Shown here piece after piece: positions 53,046 through 62,734 of a stretch of 64,000 bases of DNA. A program made the translations under genes and the position numbers. Source of the DNA: Chitinophaga sp. S165 (GTDB lineage Bacteria > Bacteroidota > Bacteroidia > Chitinophagales > Chitinophagaceae); contig NZ_QGTG01000001.1 of NCBI RefSeq assembly GCF_003182155.1, positions 602,390 to 666,389 on the forward strand, given 5' to 3'. The notes under the pieces were generated by a model. That model did not search any database. It saw nothing but the letters and a program-made list of their open reading frames with translations, and was not told the DNA's origin. Position 1 is the first letter of the stretch; every line of letters starts with the position of its first letter.

Positions 53046-53471
53046 CTAACGGGTCAGGACAAAAAAGAATTGCCTTATCTGTACCCTGTCAGGAATTACG
53101 TTATGATCGAATACCAGTGTATTGAATTGAAAAGCGCTGTCGGTAAGATGTGTTACCTCACACAGGGTAGTATCCAGTTTGAAATAAGTCGGCGTTAATG
53201 CTTCGTAGGCCATTGAGTCGGCCTTGCCGCCCAGGTAAAGAAAGGCGGCCCCTGTTCCCAGGTTTGTCTGGAAGTCGATATAATTAATTGGCGTGGGATA
53301 ATCTTTCACTTCGTATTTGGTGTACGCCGTATCCCCGTTTTCTAAAGTATATTGCTTATCGACGGTTTGGTGGATATACCATTTACCATCGTAGTTAAGT
53401 TGGCGAACAGGAGTGTCATCTTTTTTACAGGCAGCCAGTGCTAAAACGGCTAAAACCAGTAGTTTCTTCAT
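53046..53471 (-). CDS. Hypothetical lipoprotein
   Basis: 141-aa predicted lipoprotein. Signal MKKLLVLAVLALAAC with lipobox LAAC, followed by Lys-Lys-Asp-Asp, typical of Bacteroidota surface lipoproteins. The mature part is an acidic beta-rich domain (YDGKWYIHQTVDKQYTLEN, YFKLDTTLCEVTHL) that resembles lipocalin-like Bacteroidota domains; one Cys besides the lipid anchor. Function unknown. It lies between the AsmA-like gene and yihY, both on the same strand. Confidence 0.7.
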   Translation of the reverse strand: MKKLLVLAVLALAACKKDDTPVRQLNYDGKWYIHQTVDKQYTLENGDTAYTKYEVKDYPTPINYIDFQTNLGTGAAFLYLGGKADSMAYEALTPTYFKLDTTLCEVTHLTDSAFQFNTLVFDHNVIPDRVQIRQFFFVLTR

Positions 53472-53528
53472 GGAACGATTGATTGTCAGGCGCTAAATTA
53501 CTATAAAACGGCCGTTCTTATCAAAAAG

Positions 53529-55991
53529 TTACATTTCGGCATCTTCCGGTTTGTCTTTTTTGCTGCCCAATTTGATCTTCACCTTTCCATCTTCTCCGTC
53601 CTGTGCCCGCAGGTGTAACACAATACCCTTCTTACGGCGGCTCCGTTTTTCTTCCGTGTCAACAATATCCTCATCCCGTTTAGGGTTACGAAGGGGCACC
53701 GTGATGTACATATCCGTTCCTTTGGTCATGGCATATACGCCCGATACGTCCATATAAAGCGCACTTGAATTGATCTGCATAGGAGGAACAATGATCTTGT
53801 TCCCTTGTAACGTCAGTGTATTCCTCAGATTATCGAAAGTAATATTTCCCAGATTCCGCCCCCGGAAAAGCAGTCCGCCGATATCTTCCAGCGGCGCAAA
53901 ATGGACGAGGGCCCCATTACGCAGATCAAAAGAAAGGCTGCCGTACATCGACTGAGGCGCCATTTTCCCATCGTCCTTTACGTTACCGGTGATGGCAGCG
54001 GTAGCGGAAAGAATGCCTTTTAGGTTTTTTGCTGACAGCGACTGCATTCCGAAATTATTAAATGCATGGAATAACTGGTCAATGTGTACGTTCTTTATAT
54101 TGGAGTTGATCTTAAAGCGGTTATTCACCCCGTCCTGTGTCATTGTACCCGCCATGTTGATACTACCTCCTGCATGCAACAATGACATCTGCTGAAGATG
54201 AATATCCGATTGATTCAGCGACATTTCCGCCCTGACCTGTTGCGCCATGAAATTGCCATAGGTCAGCTTGTCGAGCAACATATGTATATTGACATTACAG
54301 CTGTTTAACACAACGTCCAGCTGACTGGCGATGCGGCTTATATTCCTGCGATTGGCTATTGCCCGTGAACGTTTTCCCTGTTTTCGCTTTCCGAGGAATG
54401 AACGGAATTCGTCCAGGTCAATTCCTGTGCTACGCACGTTCCAGTTCAATTGCAGTTTATCAGGAGCTGTGAAATACAGCCGTGTGATATTCTGCACATT
54501 CCCTTCCATTTGCAGATTGCTTTTCCGGGTGCTGATCGTGATATTGTGCAATGCCAGGTCCTGTCCGTTGAAGTCCAGCAGTGCGTTGCAATTACTGAAC
54601 TGTAAATTACGCGGTGTATATTCCATTACGCCCTGTTTCAATGCTACCGTTCCTTTCAGATAAGGCAGAATAGTGTCACCTGCTGTGATCCCGCCTTTGT
54701 AATATAGTGCGGCTTGGGCCGTTCCTCCCGTAAAGCTGAACACATTTTCATCTCCCTGCGCCTCATTCAGGGCTGTTAGCGGGAAGTCCGCATTGAAATA
54801 ACCCATCAGTGTCGGATGTTTCAGATTAATAATATGGACAGTATCTGCAGAAACCGGGATACTTTTATAGATCTTCGCTTTAAGCCCATACAGGCTGATG
54901 ATGGAATTTTCATCAACACGTGGCTGTCCCGGCATCCATTCATTTGAAAAGCTACCTGCAAAACTACATTCCTGCAACTCCATCCCTTTTGTGGTAACTA
55001 CATTGTTAACCGTCTTCCAGGTAACATCCACGGAAGGCTTATCTCCTGGTTGCATGTGCCCCTTCAACTGGGCCTCTACATCCAGCGGCTGTTCTATATT
55101 GATGCTATCCAGTTTTGAAGATATTTTTGGTGTTAGCAGCGAGGTTGCGAGCCGGAACGGGATCTTATCTGCAACGATATGTACCGTAAACGCCCGTGGC
55201 CGTTCCCCGAAGGAGAAAGTGGCCCCCGCCGAAATTGTTTGTCCGCCGATACGCAAAGCCTGTTGGGGTATACTTAATGTTTTGCTTACGCGGTTATACC
55301 GGACTTCCAGGTCTGTCTGCACGGTCTTATCCTTCAGGTAACTCCCCTTTTCCGTATTGAATGCCAGGCTACGTACCCTGAGAGATGTGTTCATATTACA
55401 GGCCCAGCCAGAATCATTATTCCGCAAGCTGCCCTTTAAATTAGCAATATCAAAGCTGAACAATTTATTTTTCTGCTGGTTGTCTATTATAAAGCTAATA
55501 TCTGATAATTGCAGACGGGTAATATCCGGCCCCTTCCCTTTCTCTTTACCTTCGGCCTTCACGCGGGTATTACGTTTCAGCATACTGGCATTACTATAAC
55601 CGGTGCTGTCGGTAAACAAACAGATAGTACCTTTTTCAAGAGAGATCTGCCGGATGTCCAGCTGCTTTCTCAGCAGGGAGAAGGTATTTACCTCTACGAA
55701 AATGCGTGCTACATTGAGTAACTGATGCTGGTGTGTATTCCAGAGGCTATCCTTGATGCTCACTCCTTCCAGGGCTACGGACACGTTCGGAAAACTATGT
55801 ACCAGTGAGGGTTCCATGTCTTTTATTTCCAATGCACCTCCGTGCATTCTGTCACTCATCCTATCGCTGATCTGCTGCAGAATGTCAGCCTTGTTATGAC
55901 GGATATATAAGGCCAGTCCAAGCCATAACAACACAAGTATAGCGAGGAGGCTGCCGGAAACAATCAGGGTTATACGAAGCCATTTCTGCAT
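53529..55991 (-). CDS. AsmA-like family protein
   Basis: Large 820-aa AsmA-like protein with one N-terminal membrane anchor (ITLIVSGSLLAILVLLWLGLA) and an elongated beta-rich periplasmic part. Its start ...RISDRMSDRMHGGALEIKDMEPS LVHSFPNVSV resembles the conserved AsmA N-terminus; the C-terminal region (about 600-800) has SMYGSLSFDLRNGALVHFAP and MQINSSALYMDVSGVYAM, typical of the AsmA C-terminal domain. AsmA relatives bridge the envelope and move phospholipids to the outer membrane. Ends in a charged Lys/Asp tail. Divergent from the GH15 gene. Confidence 0.85.
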   Translation of the reverse strand: MQKWLRITLIVSGSLLAILVLLWLGLALYIRHNKADILQQISDRMSDRMHGGALEIKDMEPSLVHSFPNVSVALEGVSIKDSLWNTHQHQLLNVARIFVEVNTFSLLRKQLDIRQISLEKGTICLFTDSTGYSNASMLKRNTRVKAEGKEKGKGPDITRLQLSDISFIIDNQQKNKLFSFDIANLKGSLRNNDSGWACNMNTSLRVRSLAFNTEKGSYLKDKTVQTDLEVRYNRVSKTLSIPQQALRIGGQTISAGATFSFGERPRAFTVHIVADKIPFRLATSLLTPKISSKLDSINIEQPLDVEAQLKGHMQPGDKPSVDVTWKTVNNVVTTKGMELQECSFAGSFSNEWMPGQPRVDENSIISLYGLKAKIYKSIPVSADTVHIINLKHPTLMGYFNADFPLTALNEAQGDENVFSFTGGTAQAALYYKGGITAGDTILPYLKGTVALKQGVMEYTPRNLQFSNCNALLDFNGQDLALHNITISTRKSNLQMEGNVQNITRLYFTAPDKLQLNWNVRSTGIDLDEFRSFLGKRKQGKRSRAIANRRNISRIASQLDVVLNSCNVNIHMLLDKLTYGNFMAQQVRAEMSLNQSDIHLQQMSLLHAGGSINMAGTMTQDGVNNRFKINSNIKNVHIDQLFHAFNNFGMQSLSAKNLKGILSATAAITGNVKDDGKMAPQSMYGSLSFDLRNGALVHFAPLEDIGGLLFRGRNLGNITFDNLRNTLTLQGNKIIVPPMQINSSALYMDVSGVYAMTKGTDMYITVPLRNPKRDEDIVDTEEKRSRRKKGIVLHLRAQDGEDGKVKIKLGSKKDKPEDAEM

Positions 55992-56097
55992 GTGGGGTAA
56001 TTACATTAATTTAAATATAGCTTTTTGTTTTAATTAACACAAAATGTGCCGTAGTTCCCGTTTGTTGGAATGGCTTTTGTATTTCAATGAATCACAT

Positions 56098-57879
56098 ATG
56101 GAAAAACATACCTATCAGACAGGCATCATTGGCAACTGTGCATATCTCGCACATGTCAATCTGAACACGAACATAGACTGGCTTTGCTGGCCGAGGATGG
56201 ACAGTTCCTTTATATTCGGCGGAATGCTGGACAAGAATAAGGGAGGCGAGTTTTCCATTCTGCCCTCGGGGGAATACACGTCAAAGCAGTACTACCTGGA
56301 GAATACGAATATCTTGTGTACTGAAGTGACCAGTGAGAGTGGCAGGTACCGTATTACAGACTTTGCGCCGCGCTTCTACCAGTTTGAGCGATATTTCAAG
56401 CCGCTGATGCTGATCCGTAAAATAGAAGCCCTGGAAGGTAATCCGCGTGTACGGGTGAAGTGCCAGCCGGTTTGTGACTATGGTAGCGGTTACCTCAAAG
56501 CCCAGCGTGGCAGCAATCATATAGAATTCCTGGGATGTGAGGAGAACCTGCGGCTGACCACCAATATTCCCATGAGTTATCTTTTCGAAGAAGAACACTT
56601 TGTGCTGAATGAAGATAAATTCCTGCTGCTGACATATGGGAATCCGCTGGAAGCCCCGCTGAACAGTACTGCGGAACGTTTCCTTCGCGAGACGACCGTT
56701 TACTGGCGTACCTGGATCAAACATTCCAACATCGCCAATTTCTACCAGCCTGCAGTGATCCGCTCTGCCCTCACGCTTAAGATACACCAGTATGAAGATA
56801 CCGGCGCCATCATTGCCGCCAGTACTACCAGTTTGCCGGAATACCCGGGCAGCGGCCGTACCTGGGACTATCGTTATTGCTGGTTGAGGGATACGTTCTA
56901 TGTGATCACCGCGCTGAACCATATCGGGCATTTCGAGGAAATGGAGAAGTATTTCAGCTATGTAGCTGATATTTCCTTTTCGGGCGATTACCGTTATCAG
57001 CCTTTATACGGCATTACAGGCAAAAAGAACCTGGTAGAACAGATATTGCCACACCTTGACGGATATCTCGGTAATCAGCCTGTACGCATCGGAAATCAGG
57101 CGTATGAACATATTCAGAACGACATCTATGGTCAGGTGCTCATTTCGATGTTGCCGCTATACACGGACCATCGTTTTATCTTCTCCGAGCGCAAAGACTC
57201 CACCTGGTGGATCGAATACCTGTTAAGCAAGATCGAACATACTATAGACGAGAAGGATGCGGGCATCTGGGAGTTCCGCAACTTCGCCAACATCCACTGT
57301 TATAGTAACCTCTTTCAATGGGCAGGTTGCTCTGCCGCCGAGAAGATGGCGCGTACCATCGGTAATGAAGAGCTGGCGCAGAAAGCTGTTGCACTGAAGC
57401 AACGTGCTGCTGCTCATATTGAGAGTTGTTATGATCCTGTGCGGAAAGTTTATACAAACGCAGCCGGCAGCCAGCACCTGGATGCCAGTACCCTCCAGCT
57501 GATCATGATGAATTATCTTGATCCTGCTTCTGAAAAGGCGAGAGATCATCTTATTGCACTTGAAAAAGAACTGAAAACTCCGCAGGGATTGTTCTATCGT
57601 TATCTTCACTCGGATGATTTCGGGAAACCGAAGACTACTTTCCTGGTTTGCGCGTTCTGGTATGTAGAGGCGCTTGCCTGTGTCGGGCGTCTTGATGATG
57701 CGATCCGCGAGTTTCAGAATTTGTTGCAGTATTCGAATCATTTGTCGTTATTCAGTGAGGATGTGGATGAAGAGAATGGTAGTCAGTGGGGGAATTTTCC
57801 GCAGGCGTATAGTCATGTGGGATTGATGAATGCGGCGTATCGGATATCGATGAAACTGGACGTACCGATATTTCTGTAA
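56098..57879 (+). CDS. Glycoside hydrolase family 15 protein (glucoamylase/trehalase type)
   Basis: GH15 enzyme of 593 aa. N-terminal beta-sandwich (residues 1-~225) beginning TYQTGIIGNCAYLAHVN and NIDWLCWPRMDSSFIFGG, which is characteristic of bacterial GH15. The alpha/alpha barrel starts at about 235; GSGRTWDYRYCWLRDTFYV is the family signature, and EDVDEENGSQWGNFPQAYSHVG near the end contains the likely catalytic Glu. Hydrolyses alpha-glucosidic bonds or trehalose; no signal peptide, so cytosolic. The convergent trehalose synthase gene suggests trehalose recycling. An upstream ATG at 56044 adds a non-conserved 18-residue tail. Confidence 0.92.
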   Translation: MEKHTYQTGIIGNCAYLAHVNLNTNIDWLCWPRMDSSFIFGGMLDKNKGGEFSILPSGEYTSKQYYLENTNILCTEVTSESGRYRITDFAPRFYQFERYFKPLMLIRKIEALEGNPRVRVKCQPVCDYGSGYLKAQRGSNHIEFLGCEENLRLTTNIPMSYLFEEEHFVLNEDKFLLLTYGNPLEAPLNSTAERFLRETTVYWRTWIKHSNIANFYQPAVIRSALTLKIHQYEDTGAIIAASTTSLPEYPGSGRTWDYRYCWLRDTFYVITALNHIGHFEEMEKYFSYVADISFSGDYRYQPLYGITGKKNLVEQILPHLDGYLGNQPVRIGNQAYEHIQNDIYGQVLISMLPLYTDHRFIFSERKDSTWWIEYLLSKIEHTIDEKDAGIWEFRNFANIHCYSNLFQWAGCSAAEKMARTIGNEELAQKAVALKQRAAAHIESCYDPVRKVYTNAAGSQHLDASTLQLIMMNYLDPASEKARDHLIALEKELKTPQGLFYRYLHSDDFGKPKTTFLVCAFWYVEALACVGRLDDAIREFQNLLQYSNHLSLFSEDVDEENGSQWGNFPQAYSHVGLMNAAYRISMKLDVPIFL

Positions 57880-57933
57880 TAGCCGTTATTGTTCAGGCGG
57901 ATAACGTCTGTTGTTTTTGCGCTTTGCTGTTTT

Positions 57934-58360
57934 GCGGGATTTTAGCTGACGGTGATTCTGGCGCTGACCTTCTTACTTCGGTTTCAGTATCGAGTGATTA
58001 TTTGTGAGATTTAGATTTTGTTGTTTTGCGGATCTTAGTTGACGGTGATTCCAGCGCTGACCTTCTTACTTCGGTTTCAGTATCGAGTGATTATTTGTGA
58101 GATTTGGATTTTGTTGTTTTGCGGATCTTAGTTGACGGTGATTCTAGCGCTGACCTTCTTACTTCGGTTTCAGTATGGGCTTGTGGGCTGTATCCCTTTT
58201 CGAGCCCTTACTATTGGACTTTTTCAAGCGTAGGGGCTTTGGATCGCTATTTAACTCCCGTCAAGCGTATGAGCGCTCTCAAAGGGATAAGGCCCACAAG
58301 CTCCATCTGAAACCTTGTTGTTGCGGTCTCCCAATAACTTTGAAAGGACAATAAAGGCGC
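57934..58360 (+). repeat. Interspersed hairpin repeat with triplicated leader (copy B)
   Basis: Three leader modules in tandem with period 93-94 nt, starting at 57934, 58028 and 58121 (GCGGATCTTAGTTGACGGTG, ATTCTAGCGCTGACCTTCTT, ACTTCGGTTTCAGTAT). The third runs into the core at 58166-58314, whose ends pair over more than 20 bases (GGTTTCAGTATGGGCTTGTG with CACAAGCTCCATCTGAAACC), extended by TATCCCTTT and AAAGGGATA. Tail: GGTCTCCCAATAACTTTGAA then AGGACAATAAAGG. The copy starts 55 nt after the GH15 stop, in the same orientation. Confidence 0.85.
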
Positions 58361-58526
58361 TTGTCTTCCTGCTATGGCATTCCTTTAATGATTCACGGCA
58401 ATCGGGTTTGTTATTGCTTGCTTCTTTTTGCTTGGAAGGCTAATTTATTTCTGATGTCCAATTTATTAGGAATATTTTCTTGTTGTTATGGCGCTTAGAA
58501 TTGATGCTATAAAATGCTATAAATGC

Positions 58527-58562
58527 AGAGAGGTGGCCTATTAATAGAGGCCACCTCTCTGT
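58527..58562. terminator. Strong perfect hairpin after the otsAB gene
   Basis: CAGAGAGGTGGCCT and AGGCCACCTCTCTG form a perfect 14-bp stem around an 8-nt loop, 83 nt from the stop of the fused trehalose gene (minus strand) and about 160 nt beyond repeat copy B. No strong T run on either side; it may be a bidirectional terminator. Confidence 0.65.
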
Positions 58563-58644
58563 TATATTGTAATGTTACATTAATTACTGAACTGAGATAC
58601 ATAACTAAGAACAGGACAAATAGAAGCCTGCACTCTCCTATTAT

Positions 58645-60816
58645 CTATGACACCAATGTTCTTAGAAATGCTCTTACTTCCTGGTGGTTTCTAAGATAAT
58701 ATCTTGCAGCGGATACCTGGCTGCCTACTTTGATAGTGACGGCGTTTGGCGGTAGTGCTTTAAATATGTCTTCATCGGTATGATCGTCTCCTATGGCAAG
58801 TGTGAAATCAAATTTGCGTTCCTGCAACCATGATAAGGTGGCCTTTCCTTTATTGATCTCTACGTTTTTGATCTCAATAACTTTATCGCCTGGCAGAAGT
58901 TGCAGGCCGATATCGCTGGTAAAATATCGTAAGGTATTCATTAGTTCATTGGCACGTAATTCACCGAGGCCGGTTTCTACCTTGCGGTAGTGCCATACAA
59001 GCGAATAACTCTTTTCTTCAATAAAGGAACCTGGCGTACGGTCCATATAGGTATCGAGGATAGGCAGAATGTCCTGTTTCCATTGGGCTGTTAGTCCGGG
59101 TAACATCTGCCAGTCTTCTCCGTACTTTTTTGTCCATGCACCATGTTCGGCGATGAGGTCCAGCGGGAGGTGTCCGAGCCACTCCTCCAGGGTTTCGTGC
59201 TTACGGCCACTGATCATTACGACCTGATTGGCAGGATCGTCTGCGAGGGTTTTAAGCAATTGATAGAGGTCCGGGTCGGGAGATGCCATATCTATATTAG
59301 ACTGGAAGCCGACTAATGTACCGTCGTAGTCCAGGAAGATAGCACGTCTGCCGGCACTCTTGTAGTCGTTCATCACTGCTGCCTGCATATTCATGTTCAT
59401 ACGCCTCGCCAGCATGGATTGCTGTAATTGTTTTACTTCCTGTAAGCGGGCCATAAATAGTTTTACCCAGTGAGAGATATTGAACTTTGCTACCACCTGC
59501 CGCATTTGTTTCATACGGCGCTGTTGTTCTCTTTCAGACATATTCAGGGCCTGATGCAAGCCTCTTGCGATAGCGCCGATATTATTAGGATTAACGATCA
59601 CCGCATCTATCAGTTCCCTCGATGCACCCGCCATTTCACTTAGTATCAGTACGCCATCATTATTCTTTCGGCTTGCCACGTATTCTTTACTCACCAGGTT
59701 CATGCCATCACGCATAGGCGTTACCAGTCCGACGTCAGCGAAATTATATAACGCTGCCAGTACTTCAACAGGAAATGAACGGTAGAAATAATTTATAGGA
59801 TGCCAGTTTATGGTACGGAAACGAGCATTAATGCCACCTGCCAGCATATCTATCGCCTCCTTTAGTTCTTTGTACTGAGGTACAGTATCCCGGGAGGGCA
59901 CGACGATCATATACAGAATAACCTTCTCAACATATTCAGGATATAATTGCAGAAATAATTCGAATGCCTGTAGTCGCTGGATGATGCCTTTACTATAATC
60001 AAGTCTGTCGATGGAGAGCACCATACGTGTATGCTGAAAATTCTCTTTCAGGCTTTCCATTTGCCGCAGTACCTCAGAATCATCAGAAAGTTGTTCGAAT
60101 TTCTCATTGTCAATACCCATTGGGAAAGTCTCGGCTATCACTGCACGGTCATTGACCATTACCACGTTCGCTGACGCATTGACAGGCAGCAGACGGGTAA
60201 CCGCGTTTAAGAAGTGATGACTGTCGTCGAAGGTGTGAAAGCCTAACAGGTCTGCACCCAGCATTCCCTCGAGCAGCTCGCAACGCCAGGGTATGAGCCG
60301 GAAAAGTTCGAAGGACGGGAAAGGTATGTGTTGGAAATAGCCGATTGCCACATCAGGCAATTCGGCACGGATCATACCCGGCAGTAACAACAACTGGTAG
60401 TCATGTATCCAGATCACATCACCCGGTTCCGCCACCTGTAAAACAATATCTCTGAATTTACAATTTACCTGATAATAGAAATCCCAGTAGACCTGTTCAT
60501 AGCGGGCATAAACGGACATATAGTGGAAAACAGGCCACAATACCTCATTTGAAAATCCCTCATAATAGTTGTTAATTTCTTCCTGTGTCAGGTACACAGG
60601 TCTCAAATTCAGCTCTGAAAGTTGATCCCTAATCTGTGGTTGTGCTTCCTCAATCACATCAATGCCAGGCCATCCTACCCAGATATTGTAGCCTTGCCTG
60701 TAAATGGATCCCAAGCCTGTAGCCAGACCGCCTTCACTCGGATTTAACACATATTCTCCATCCTTCTCTGTGATCTTTACCGGTAGCCTGTTAGATACAA
60801 TAATGGTTTTACTCAT
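58645..60816 (-). CDS. Bifunctional trehalose-6-phosphate synthase/phosphatase
   Basis: 723-aa fusion for trehalose synthesis from UDP-glucose and glucose-6-phosphate. The N-terminal GT20 (OtsA-like) domain (1 to about 470) has [49 protein letters not shown], and [15 protein letters not shown]. The HAD-type OtsB-like domain (about 485-720) has [12 protein letters not shown] (nucleophile Asp, near 496) and [18 protein letters not shown]. Both domains look intact. Cytosolic. It is convergent with the GH15 gene that may degrade the product. Confidence 0.95.
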   Translation of the reverse strand: MSKTIIVSNRLPVKITEKDGEYVLNPSEGGLATGLGSIYRQGYNIWVGWPGIDVIEEAQPQIRDQLSELNLRPVYLTQEEINNYYEGFSNEVLWPVFHYMSVYARYEQVYWDFYYQVNCKFRDIVLQVAEPGDVIWIHDYQLLLLPGMIRAELPDVAIGYFQHIPFPSFELFRLIPWRCELLEGMLGADLLGFHTFDDSHHFLNAVTRLLPVNASANVVMVNDRAVIAETFPMGIDNEKFEQLSDDSEVLRQMESLKENFQHTRMVLSIDRLDYSKGIIQRLQAFELFLQLYPEYVEKVILYMIVVPSRDTVPQYKELKEAIDMLAGGINARFRTINWHPINYFYRSFPVEVLAALYNFADVGLVTPMRDGMNLVSKEYVASRKNNDGVLILSEMAGASRELIDAVIVNPNNIGAIARGLHQALNMSEREQQRRMKQMRQVVAKFNISHWVKLFMARLQEVKQLQQSMLARRMNMNMQAAVMNDYKSAGRRAIFLDYDGTLVGFQSNIDMASPDPDLYQLLKTLADDPANQVVMISGRKHETLEEWLGHLPLDLIAEHGAWTKKYGEDWQMLPGLTAQWKQDILPILDTYMDRTPGSFIEEKSYSLVWHYRKVETGLGELRANELMNTLRYFTSDIGLQLLPGDKVIEIKNVEINKGKATLSWLQERKFDFTLAIGDDHTDEDIFKALPPNAVTIKVGSQVSAARYYLRNHQEVRAFLRTLVS

Positions 60817-61266
60817 AATACAGTTATTTATTCAAAAAATCTATGCTAATGTCAGTGCCAGTCTCTCTGTACGGAGAGCACTTCACAAAAAACGCACCTG
60901 AAATAGATACGGAAACAAACGCAGCCTGCTTATGGGATACAATGGATAGCGGCGCAAATGGTAAAGCGCTCAATATACGTAAATTTATGGTATCTGTTTT
61001 GAGACAAACTCGTACATTAGAAAAACAATATAAAAGAACAAGAAGAATTCAAGAAGAATTAAGGATTAAGAATAGGAAGAGCAGGAAGAAAGAAGCGGAA
61101 GAAAAAAAATAATTATAAGAAGATCGTAGACGAAAAGAATTAAAGAATAACAAGGCTAGCCTTAGTGCAAAGTAAGAACAAGGCAAGAACAAAACGTAAA
61201 CTGCATCGAACAAAAAAATATAGCCAAAGCTATAAGCTAATTATAAACGAATAAAACGTAAAAGAG
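60817..61266. other. Purine-rich leader region between otsAB and aldo/keto reductase
   Basis: 450 nt without a credible gene. From about 61015 to 61230 the plus strand is nearly all A and G (runs such as AAGAAGAATTCAAGAAGAATTA), which produces a Lys/Arg/Glu-rich 89-aa ORF of low complexity (60843-61112) that I do not accept. Both divergent promoters should lie here, but no clear TAnnTTTG was seen. Confidence 0.45.
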
Positions 61267-62211
61267 ATGGAAAAAAGACAATTGGGCAGATCAGCTTTAC
61301 AGGTTGCACCTTTAGCTTTTGGCGGAAATGTATTCGGCTGGACAGCGGATGAAGCATCATCATTTTCTTTATTAGACGCATTTGTTGCCGCAGGCTTCAA
61401 TACCATAGATACCGCAGACTCATACTCTCATTGGGCGCCGGGTAACAGTGGCGGAGAATCTGAAACGATTATCGGCAAATGGTTAAAGAAAAGCGGTAAA
61501 CGTGATCAGGTGATCATTTCAACAAAAGTAGGCGGCGGCAAAGTAAGAGACCTTTCACCTGCCTACATCGAAAAGACTGTAGAAGATTCTCTGCGCAGAT
61601 TACAAACAGATTATATTGATCTGTATCAGTCACACTATGACGACCCCAAAACGCCTGTTGATGATACACTTGCTACCTACGACAAACTTGTGAAAGCCGG
61701 AAAAGTAAGGGTAATAGGCGCTTCGAACTTCAGCCCTGAAAGGCTCTTACAATCGCTGGAATCAAGTGAAAGGAATGGTTATCCAAAATATGAGTCTCTA
61801 CAACCTTTATACAATCTTCATGATCGTCAGCATTTCGAAAGAGAATATTTACCCATTACACAGCAATATGAACTTGGTGTGATAAGTTATTATTCTTTAG
61901 CTAGTGGTTTTCTCAGCGGAAAATACAGAAGCAAGGAAGATGCTGCTAAAAGCCCGAGGGGCGAGAAAGCTGTCAGCTATCTCGATGACCGCGGGCAGAA
62001 TATCCTTGAGACGCTTGATGAAGTGGCGGCCGACTTTAACACCACTCCTGCGAGTGTTGCTATTGCATGGCTGGTACAGCGTCCCGGGATTACAGCTCCT
62101 ATTGTAAGTGCGACTGATACAAAGCAGCTGGAGGATCTTGTAAAAGCTACTCAACTTGGTCTCGATGCCGGGGCGATAGAGAAGTTGAATATCGCGAGTG
62201 ATTATCTGTAA
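61267..62211 (+). CDS. Aldo/keto reductase
   Basis: 314-aa NADPH-dependent TIM-barrel reductase. Family landmarks: RQLGRSALQVAPLAFGGNVF, GFNTIDTADSYSHWAPGNSG (catalytic Asp and Tyr), ISTKVGG (catalytic Lys), DYIDLYQSHYDDP (catalytic His), IGASNFSPERL and SVAIAWLVQRPGI, with the tail REKLNIAS-like. Cytosolic; substrate unknown. Repeat copy C begins 6 nt after the stop. Confidence 0.93.
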   Translation: MEKRQLGRSALQVAPLAFGGNVFGWTADEASSFSLLDAFVAAGFNTIDTADSYSHWAPGNSGGESETIIGKWLKKSGKRDQVIISTKVGGGKVRDLSPAYIEKTVEDSLRRLQTDYIDLYQSHYDDPKTPVDDTLATYDKLVKAGKVRVIGASNFSPERLLQSLESSERNGYPKYESLQPLYNLHDRQHFEREYLPITQQYELGVISYYSLASGFLSGKYRSKEDAAKSPRGEKAVSYLDDRGQNILETLDEVAADFNTTPASVAIAWLVQRPGITAPIVSATDTKQLEDLVKATQLGLDAGAIEKLNIASDYL

Positions 62212-62216
62212 CAGTA

Positions 62217-62535
62217 CGCGGATCTTAGGTGTTTTTTTCTGGTTGCGCGGATCTTAGGTGGTTTTAACGCTGACCTTCTTTGGCTTGGTGTTTTTTCTGG
62301 TTGCGCGGATCTTAGCTGACGGTGATTCCAGCGATGACCTTCTTACTTCGGTTTCAGTATGGGCTTGTGGACTGTATCCCTTTTCGAGTCCTTACTATGT
62401 AGCTTTTTCAAGCGTAGGGGCCGTTGGATCGCTATTTAACTCCCGTCAAGCGTATGAGCACTCTCAAAGGGATAAGGCCCACAAGCTCCATCTGAAACCT
62501 CGTCGCGGCCAGTCTCCCAATAACGATAATAAACA
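62217..62535 (+). repeat. Interspersed hairpin repeat (copy C)
   Basis: Leader modules (CGCGGATCTTAGG) at 62217, 62246 and 62305 with TTTTTTCTGGTTG spacers, then the core at 62350-62499 with GGTTTCAGTATGGGCTTGTG pairing with CACAAGCTCCATCTGAAACC. A one-base insertion relative to copies A and B breaks the internal ORF. Tail: CTCGTCGCGGCCAGTCTCCC. It begins 6 nt after the aldo/keto reductase stop, same orientation. Confidence 0.82.
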
Positions 62536-62734
62536 GAAAAGGCCAGGACTTCACACTAATTCATAGGTTTGATTGCTATTACCGAGATTTCAATTGTTAA
62601 AGATGAATCTGCGTTTAGCATCAATGCCAGTCTCGCATTTGGGTGTGTACCCCGATTGGGCTGATAGTCACTGTCGGGGTAACGTATGTAAAGTCAAGAA
62701 TAATTACGTCAATGCAATAGTGGGAAGGCGAGGA

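Noticed and set aside
57934-58170. Triplicated 93-nt unit as a CRISPR array
   Set aside because: Units are near-identical along their whole length with no unique spacers, and no cas genes are present.
60843-61112. 89-aa Lys/Arg/Glu-rich ORF
   Set aside because: Composition follows from the purine-rich strand; no start context and no recognisable domain.
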